NCBI RefSeq assembly: GCF_009730915.1
Contig: NC_052477.1
Location: forward strand, 4,986,611-5,050,610
Length of the DNA stretch: 64,000 bases
Reading direction: 5' to 3'
From: Dioscorea cayenensis subsp. rotundata
Taxonomy: Eukaryota; Streptophyta; Magnoliopsida; Dioscoreales; Dioscoreaceae
In this document: one piece after another, positions 57,725 to 64,000 of the stretch
Position numbering within the stretch: position 1 is the stretch's first letter
Layout of the letters: every line of letters starts with the position of its first letter
The notes under the pieces: model-generated
Database searches by the model: none
What the model saw: the letters and a program-made list of their open reading frames with translations, nothing else
What the model was told of the DNA's origin: nothing
Translations under genes and position numbers: made by a program

Positions 57725-59071
57725 TCATTCTTCCATGTTATCCTCTGCTTGTGATTGAGAAACTTTGACCTTGATCTTTGGAAGGGTGAGAGATGGCTCT
57801 TGTTGAAGGGCAATAGGTGCCTTGACCATATGAATGCTCTGTTCCAACTCCTTGGCTGCTGCCCTCTGCTCAATGGCTTTCTTACCCTTCATCCTGTAGA
57901 AATTTTCAAATACATTGATGATGAAATGACAACAGAGAAACATTGGCATGTTTTATGAGTAAGAAGGTAAATCTTACTATGCAACCAATGAAAAAGAAAC
58001 CAACCTCATAGCATGATGCCTGGCCTCTCTTGCAACTCTAACCTTGTCAATCTTCTTAATGGCCTTCAGGGTGTTCTCTGTAACATTCCTATCATACCTC
58101 TCAGGCCTATTGCGCTTTCTTTCAAACTCGAAGGTTGAGTCCTTTATGAAAGATCATAGTAATATAATGATGATTGTTAACAATCTTAAATCAATATGCC
58201 AATGTTTTTTTTACAAGAGTAGACAAAATAAAACATGTTCCATAAATTCTCTCACCTGTGTCATATCCTTCCCATGCAATCTCCTATATGCCTTAGTCCA
58301 TTTGACCTTGCGAGGATTTCTCTTCATTTTGAAGTTCTTATGGCATTTAGATCTGCAAAACCTGAAAATCTGCAAAGAATGCTATAGCTAAAATGGTGCC
58401 AATTCTGTTAAGAAAAAGTATAAAAGCATTACCCAAAAAACAAAGTTTGCATAAGCAATGTAATAATATTTTGAATCTTAAAAAGAACTTCTCAAGCTGC
58501 TTAGCCCTTGAAGTTTACACCATCAAGAAATGAAATATATATATATATATATATATATAGGTTAAGCTCATAGGTGTCCCCATGGGAAGATCCAGAGTAA
58601 GCAACCATTGTGTCTAATAATTACTACAACATAGCAGATAAAAATACAACATATCCAAACAAGAGTGCTAAGGTATGTGGCAATACGCCTGCAAGTCACA
58701 ATGGAACCATCAAAAACTATGTGTTATCGCACCACAAAGATTTAAGTTGCAAATTGAACTTTCCAATCAATTAGGACATGCATAAACAAAAGATGGCAAT
58801 CAGATTCTAAATTTGCATATTTCCCAACTACAAGAATAAATAATCCTCAAAGTATCCAACAGTTCGGAGGCCTGCACATGTTATTGCATGTATAAAGACT
58901 ACCACGGTGTTCATCAATTCAACCACTAGGCCACAACACAACTTTCATCACAACCAATGCAATTTAAACAAAAAGAAATGAATTCACTACCTTTGCATCA
59001 TTGCGAACAAATTGAATGCCATGCCCTGGATAGATCGTCGAGGAACAAAACCAACACTTCTCTAACCTCAT
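57725..59071 (-). CDS. RLP24: Ribosome biogenesis protein RLP24, 166 aa
   Basis: Four exons on the minus strand: 59071-58991, 58369-58256, 58141-58005 and 57893-57725; all junctions are GT-AG and in frame. The protein opens [19 protein letters not shown], with the L24e-type zinc finger Cys6, Cys9, Cys32 and Cys36. It continues with [40 protein letters not shown] and [20 protein letters not shown], and ends with the long basic/acidic tail typical of RLP24 ([20 protein letters not shown]). RLP24 is the placeholder for ribosomal protein eL24 on pre-60S particles and recruits the AAA ATPase Drg1 in yeast. Length fits the family. It appears intact. Confidence 0.96.
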
Positions 59072-59760
59072 TGTACCAAATAATCAGCAGGTACAACAGA
59101 GTTCTGAAATTACCAAGAAATTGTCATAATCAAATGAATATACTTCGAATTGAATATCACAAACAAGTGAACCTAGCATTCATAATAATTAAAAAAACAA
59201 AAAAAAAAACAAAAAACCCACAAAGTATATAACAAACTAATTAAAAAACCTCCACTCTCATATTAATTATAAGCATGAAGATCACAAACAAAACAAGTCA
59301 AAAATCAGAATAATTTTCAAACAAATTAAATAGAGAAAACACAAGAAAGAAATCCTTCTCCCTTCCTGTTAAATCTAAATCAGCTTTCAAACAATCAATT
59401 CATCACAACTCTACAACCAACATTCATAATCCAAACCAATCAAAATCCAAATAGTTGCTCTAATCCATCAAACAACCATCAGCACCAATGAATCAAAACT
59501 CTACTTATCGGCAACAAACCAAACCACAATTTCAAAGCAAAAAATACACAAAAGTACTAATCTTTCCTACAATTCATTAAGAAATCAACATTCCAATAAA
59601 ATTTCAAAAAAAATTAAAAAAACAAAATGGAGAACGAACCCTTACCCTCTTTCGCTTCAAACTCGATCGGCGCCCGATGATCGGAAGAGGCGCTGGCCGG
59701 AATCTCACCGCAGCCCGCCAAACTAGGGCTTCTTCGGTGGTTATAGTTTGGATACTTGAG
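59072..59760 (-). promoter_or_regulatory. RLP24 5' UTR with probable leader intron, and promoter
   Basis: About 59640-59740 is the only GC-rich stretch upstream of RLP24. On the minus strand it ends GAGGGTAAGG, a good splice donor, and AT-rich sequence follows up to the start codon, suggesting an intron of roughly 500 bp in the 5' UTR. The distal edge contains AAGCCCTAG, similar to telo-box words found in plant ribosomal genes. Confidence 0.5.
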
Positions 59761-60135
59761 AGCTGGCTTCGAGATTAATAAACGACCGTTGGATGAGAAC
59801 TTTATGCATCACCATCGTTGAATGGAGGTAAATGGCACCTTGATATGATGAATGAATGCATAGTGTAGGAATTAAGTTTTATTATTTTTATTTTTTAAAT
59901 ATTTTTTAAAAAAGTTATTTTCTGATTTGGAGTTTTTTTAAGATGAAGGAACAAGAAAATGCAGTTATTTTTTATGGGTTATTATTTAATGCAAATTGCA
60001 TAGTAGATCTGCACCAAAAATAGAAAATTGCATTTTACAAGCTTGAAAAAAAATTAAAAAATTTATTATCAAAAAATTTTGTTAATTTTTAAAAGTAATA
60101 TCCGTCGTGAGTGAGATGCAGCTTATGGGTGATGG
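59761..60135. other. Spacer between RLP24 and the NAC pseudogene
   Basis: AT-rich; nothing recognised apart from presumed RLP24 promoter sequence. Confidence 0.4.
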
Positions 60136-60245
60136 GGGATCGATTACCTAATGGCCGAACCTTTCCCTCCAATGATCGAAGAGTATGATCTCTATTCAAC
60201 GAAGCTTTGGAATCTATCAAGTATGCAAAAATAATCATTATAATG

Positions 60246-60295
<50 letters not shown>

Positions 60296-61088
60296 GCTCT
60301 TTAGTTCTTTGATCATGATATATGGTAGGTAGATTGAATTTAATTTTGAATATATCTCATATATATGCATGAAATTTCATTGATTATTATTGATAAATTG
60401 ATTAATTATCTCCACGTAGGCAATACGAGATATTCTCAAGATGGCAAGAGCTACTACTTCACAAGAGATTTGGGTGCATGTTGGCATATGAACGGCGCTA
60501 ATAAAAAGATACCTGATAGAAACAGTGTGCATGTGGGCAGCACATACAACAGGTTTGACATACTTGCATGAATCAAATAAGAAGAAAACAAGATGCATGG
60601 GTTATGCATGAGTACAGGGTTGATCACTACTCTTTCTATCACAACTCAAATCCATAGGTAATTAACTCAACCAGCTACCAACCTACTAATTAATCAATTT
60701 ATTAACTAATTAACTAACGCCTTCTGATTCACTATATATATTTAATTATATATTATTCAAAACATGTATATATACGTACACTTCGATTAATATTAATTCA
60801 ATGAAGAAATTAAGAATAATTAATTATTGATTTTCAGATATCTAGATGGTTGATTTACAATGTGATTATTAATGCATGCATGTGTTTAATTAGGCTACAA
60901 AGTTGGTGCTTTGTTGTATACAAGAATCTGGCAGAGGAGAGGAAATTATCAACAACAACAACAACAACAGAACAATCAACAGTCACCAGATCAGTCTTGA
61001 AAATAATAGTGATCAAGTCATAGTATTGAGTGAGCCACATATGAATATGACAATGTCCAAAAAAAGAAAAATACAAATAGGCGATTAG
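60136..61088 (+). pseudogene. NAC-domain transcription factor pseudogene
   Basis: Three exon-like blocks in NAC order. 60136-60220 ends with LMAEPFPPMIEEYDLYSTKL (NAC subdomain B) at a GT donor. 60420-60657 gives YSQDGKSYYFTRD and GANKKIPDRNSVHVGS (subdomain C), then in shifted frames YLHESNKKKTR and WVMHEYRV (subdomain D). 60894-61088 gives LVLCCIQESGRGEE (subdomain E, normally WVLCRI) and an Asn-rich tail ending KKRKIQIGD. The frame breaks at least twice in exon 2, and the start of the domain (LPPGFRF-type, DEEL) is missing. A (TTA)n run lies in intron 1. Confidence 0.8.
60246..60292. repeat. (ATT)n microsatellite
   Basis: About 15 uninterrupted ATT triplets inside the first intron of the NAC pseudogene. 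Confidence 0.95.
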
Positions 61089-61094
61089 GAGGAA

Positions 61095-61847
61095 TGTTTG
61101 TTATTGTCAGCAGTAATTGAAGCAAAAGAGAATTTGGAGTTGAAGTGAAGAAGAAAAGCAGATTGAAGTCTCTGAAGTGTCCACAGTGTCAATAGTTTCA
61201 ATTGGAAGGGTGTTTGTGTCTTTTCGGTGTTCAAATATCGATTAAGTTTGTTAGGAGATGGGTGGAAGGTAACCAAGAGTGAGATTCATTTGATCTTAGA
61301 TGAAGTTTAAGTTCGAGGCGATCAGTAGAAGAGTTAATTCGGTTTGATCAATGGCGGGATCGATTAATCAAAGGTTTGATGTAAGTTCGAGGCGGATGAG
61401 CGGTGAGAAGCTTAAGCGGTTGGTTTGAGTCCGGGTGGAGACACGTGCTATAGTGACTCGAGCCGATTTCTTTTTGGGTACCCAAGTATTGTAAAGTTTA
61501 TAAGGTTGTGTGTTTTAATGAGTTAATGTAATGGTTTTTACGAAATTTTCACGTTCTTAAGTGTGTTCGATGAATTTTCACTGTGAATCTGAGAGAGTTT
61601 TGACTAAAACTTTGTATTAGACTTTTGTTGCTCATGTTTTTGGTTGTTCATGTATTGAATATCAGAGGAATCAGAGTTGTATACAAATTGGTATCTCTAT
61701 TTTAAGTGAAAGCGATTCGAGTATTTCTGTTTTTCTGGTTGATCTCATCTTGTATGAATTTTCCAGATCAAAGGAGTTGTTTTTAGTGTTTGATTTGTAT
61801 AAGAAAGTTGTTCCTCTGGGTCTTAACTCTCTGTGTAGTAATTATCA
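61095..61847 (+). repeat. Copia-3 5' LTR (left edge estimated)
   Basis: The right edge is well placed: ATTATCA followed by the primer-binding site. The left edge is set at the first plausible TG (TGTTTGTTATTGTCAG) after the NAC pseudogene; the partner LTR is not in the window to confirm it. Confidence 0.6.
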
Positions 61848-61848
61848 G

Positions 61849-61861
61849 TGGTATCAGAGCC
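61849..61861 (+). promoter_or_regulatory. Primer-binding site of Copia-3
   Basis: TGGTATCAGAGCC, matching the complement of the initiator methionine tRNA 3' end, one base inside the LTR. Confidence 0.92.
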
Positions 61862-61905
61862 ACGAGGTTAGAGTTGTTGGTGTTTGTTTGCTGGTGTGTT
61901 GAGAA

Positions 61906-64000
61906 ATGGCATCTAGTTCTTCATCTACACCAACACCAGAGATTTCTCATGCTCTACTGCCAATTTTCAAAGGAGAAGGTTATGAACACTGGAGTTTCAG
62001 GATGAAAACTTTTTTCAGGTCCCAAAGGCTATGGAAAATAATTGAAAAAGGGTTTAGTGAAGAGAAGCCTACAGAAAAAGAAATTGAAGAAGATGCAAAG
62101 GCCTTTTTTCTATTGCAGCAGGCTGTTGATGAGTCTATACTTCACAGGTTGGTGAGGTTTCAGACAGCAAAAGAAGCTTGGGAACATCTTCAAAATGAAA
62201 ATCAAGGCTCCTTGAGGATGGTTTCTGTTAGACAGCAGACCTTGAGGCAGAAGTTTGATTTACTACAAATGAAAGAAGAAGAAACAATTCAGCAATATGT
62301 TACTAGGGTGCTTGCTGTAGTGAATCAGATCAGAGGTATGGGCACAGAGATGAAGGAAATTGAAGTTGTTATGAAGGTGATGAGAAGTCTCTCCTCGAGG
62401 TTTGTTCATGCAGTGACATCAATTGAAGAAGCAAGGGATTTAAAGACAATAACTCTAGATGAACTTAGCAGTGCTTTGCAGGCACATGAGGCCAGGTACA
62501 ATCAATTTTCTGAGAGAATTGTAGATAAATCCTTTGTGGTTCAAGGGGAGGCAAGAGGTGGAAGGTCTATGCAGAGAGGTAGAGGTAGAAGTTTCAATTT
62601 CAGAGGAAGAGGCAGGTTTGATGGAACTTGTAGAGGTGGAGGTGTCTCAGATCAAAGGCAAGCTGGACAGAGGCAGCAATGTTCTGATATTAATACATGG
62701 CAAAGAGGCAGAGGAAGTACAAGACCATTTGGGAGGTTCTCAAGGGGACAAAGACAATTTTGTGGACAGAGGTTTAATAGAGGAGGATTGCAAAATATCC
62801 AATGCTTCAATTGCAAGAGATATGGGCACACTCAAGCACATTGTTGGTCTTTAAACAGAAACTTTGAGAAAGGTTCAAGCTCTAATTCTCAGGATGATGC
62901 TAGTGACTATGGGAGCTTATTTTTGGTACATGGTGGTGATGATAAGGTTCTCTCTTCTCTTTGGTTATTGGATAGTGGCTGTTCAAATCACATGACTGGG
63001 AATAAGAATTTATTCTATAGTCTTGATGAGTCGAGTAAAAGCATGTGGTGAAGCTTGGCAATGATAGAGATGTTGAGGTGCAAGGAAAAGGTTCGAGTAC
63101 TAGTCTTGATGCAAGGAGGTATTAAAAAACTCATACATAATGTGAAGTATGTTCCTCAGCTAGCTCATAACCTGTTAAGCATTGGTCAGTTGACAATGCG
63201 TGGCTATGAGATTGTATTCAAGGAGCATTGGTGCGAAATTTTTAAACGATTCGAGTGAATCGGGTTTTGTTACTTCATAGAAACAGGAATAATTTATATC
63301 CTGTGGAATTCTCTTCAGATTGTGAACAGGTGAATTTGGTTAGCAAAAAGGAGAATGATTCTCTGCTATGGCATCAGAGATATGGGCATTTGAATTTTCG
63401 AGGGCTGCGAGTTCTTTCTCGGCAGGGAATTGGTGATGGGTCTACCTCAAATACAAGTTATTAAGAAGCGTGAAGATTGTGTATATGGGAAGCTTACAAG
63501 GTTGCCTTTTAATTCAGGAAAATCATGGAGAGCTAGGAGGAAATTGCATTTGGTACATACAGATGTATGTGGACCAATGCAGACTGAAGCAATAAATGGA
63601 GGTAGATATTTTCTTTTGTTTATTGATGACTTCACAAGAATGTGCTGGGTTTACATTTTAAAATTCAAACATGAGGTGTTCAGTTGTTTTCAAAAATTCA
63701 TGTCTTATGTGGAGAGACAATCTGGATGCAAGTTGAAAATTCTCAGATCTGATAGAGGTGGAGAATTTATGTCAGGTGAATTTCAAGCTTTTTGTGCTCA
63801 GAAAGGGGTTAAACATGAATTAACAGCTCCTTACTCACCCCAGCAGAATGGAATTGCAGAAAGAAAGAACAGAACTTTAGTAGAAAAAGCCAGGAGCATG
63901 CTTAAGGCTAGTGGTTTGGAAAAAAATTTCTGGGCAGATGCAGTGTGTACAGCAGCATATATTTCTAATATATCACCCACATTTGCAGTTCCTGGGATGA
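61906..64000 (+). pseudogene. Copia-3 gag-pol, frameshifted and cut by the window edge
   Basis: Gag from ATG 61906 (MASSSSSTPTPEISHALLPI) is intact for 381 codons: LPIFKGEGYEHWSFRMKTFF, an Arg/Gly-rich stretch, the CCHC knuckle CFNCKRYGHTQAHC and the protease signature WLLDSGCSNHMTG. It meets a stop at about 63049. Pol then continues in other frames: LIHNVKYVPQLAHNLLSIGQ, LLWHQRYGHLNFRGLRVLS, and integrase with the DDE residues in HTDVCGPM, LRSDRGGEF and NGIAERKNRT. At least three frame changes lie between 63040 and 63470; gag itself looks undamaged. Confidence 0.9.

Larger units (their letters stand above)
61095..64000 (+). mobile_element. Copia-3: 5' part of a Ty1/copia retrotransposon, continues past the window
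   Basis: Probable 5' LTR, then an initiator-Met primer-binding site, gag, zinc knuckle, protease and the integrase core in copia order. Sequence is still integrase at base 64000, so RT, RNase H and the 3' LTR must lie outside. It inserted immediately after the NAC pseudogene. Confidence 0.93.

Noticed and set aside
60089..60370. Minus-strand frame with a poly-Asn run
   Set aside because: Produced by the (ATT)n microsatellite in the NAC pseudogene intron.

Overview
The window is nuclear DNA of a flowering plant. It holds three genes with plant-type introns (a plastid ABC-transporter subunit, an armadillo-repeat membrane protein and a ribosome-biogenesis factor) separated by AT-rich sequence full of nested transposons: MULE, hAT, PIF/Harbinger, Ty1/copia, Ty3/gypsy and L1. 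I cannot name the species from the sequence alone.

Layout. 1-1021: featureless AT-rich DNA. 1031-7419: a complete Mutator-like element (MULE-1) with about 240-280 bp inverted termini and a perfect 9-bp target duplication. It holds a broken mudrA-like transposase (+), a broken plant-mobile-domain (PMD) gene (-) pointing at it, about 26 copies of a 40-bp repeat before the transposase and five copies of a 277-bp repeat before the PMD gene. 8179-14593: ABCI12, seven exons. 15385-21700: a small tandem duplication whose first copy was split by a hAT element and a 3.6-kb insert, and whose junction was split by a PIF/Harbinger element; the second copy shows the empty sites. 22060-24820: a Ty3/gypsy fragment with a 402-bp protease segment repeated four times. 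24822-29300: a second, decayed MULE of the same family (MULE-2) with the same convergent transposase/PMD pair and a related repeat array, split by a copia fragment. 31464-35133: ARM-repeat gene (-). 38730-55570: a partial duplicate of that gene's 3' end, broken by a copia element (39532-44348) and a gypsy element (45453-54845), the latter itself broken by an L1 LINE (47100-53156). 57725-59071: RLP24 (-). 60136-61088: a NAC pseudogene (+). 61095 to the window end: the 5' part of another copia element (+).

The three intact host genes are unrelated in function: ECF-type transport in the plastid envelope, an ARM-repeat membrane protein of unknown role, and 60S ribosome assembly. The most unusual feature is the MULE family: in two independent copies a mudrA-like transposase faces an intron-containing PMD gene, and both have a subterminal tandem array built on a related motif (GGTCAAA..TGCA..GTCAG.AATTA). 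In both copies the transposase has lost its DDE catalytic core, so neither can be autonomous.
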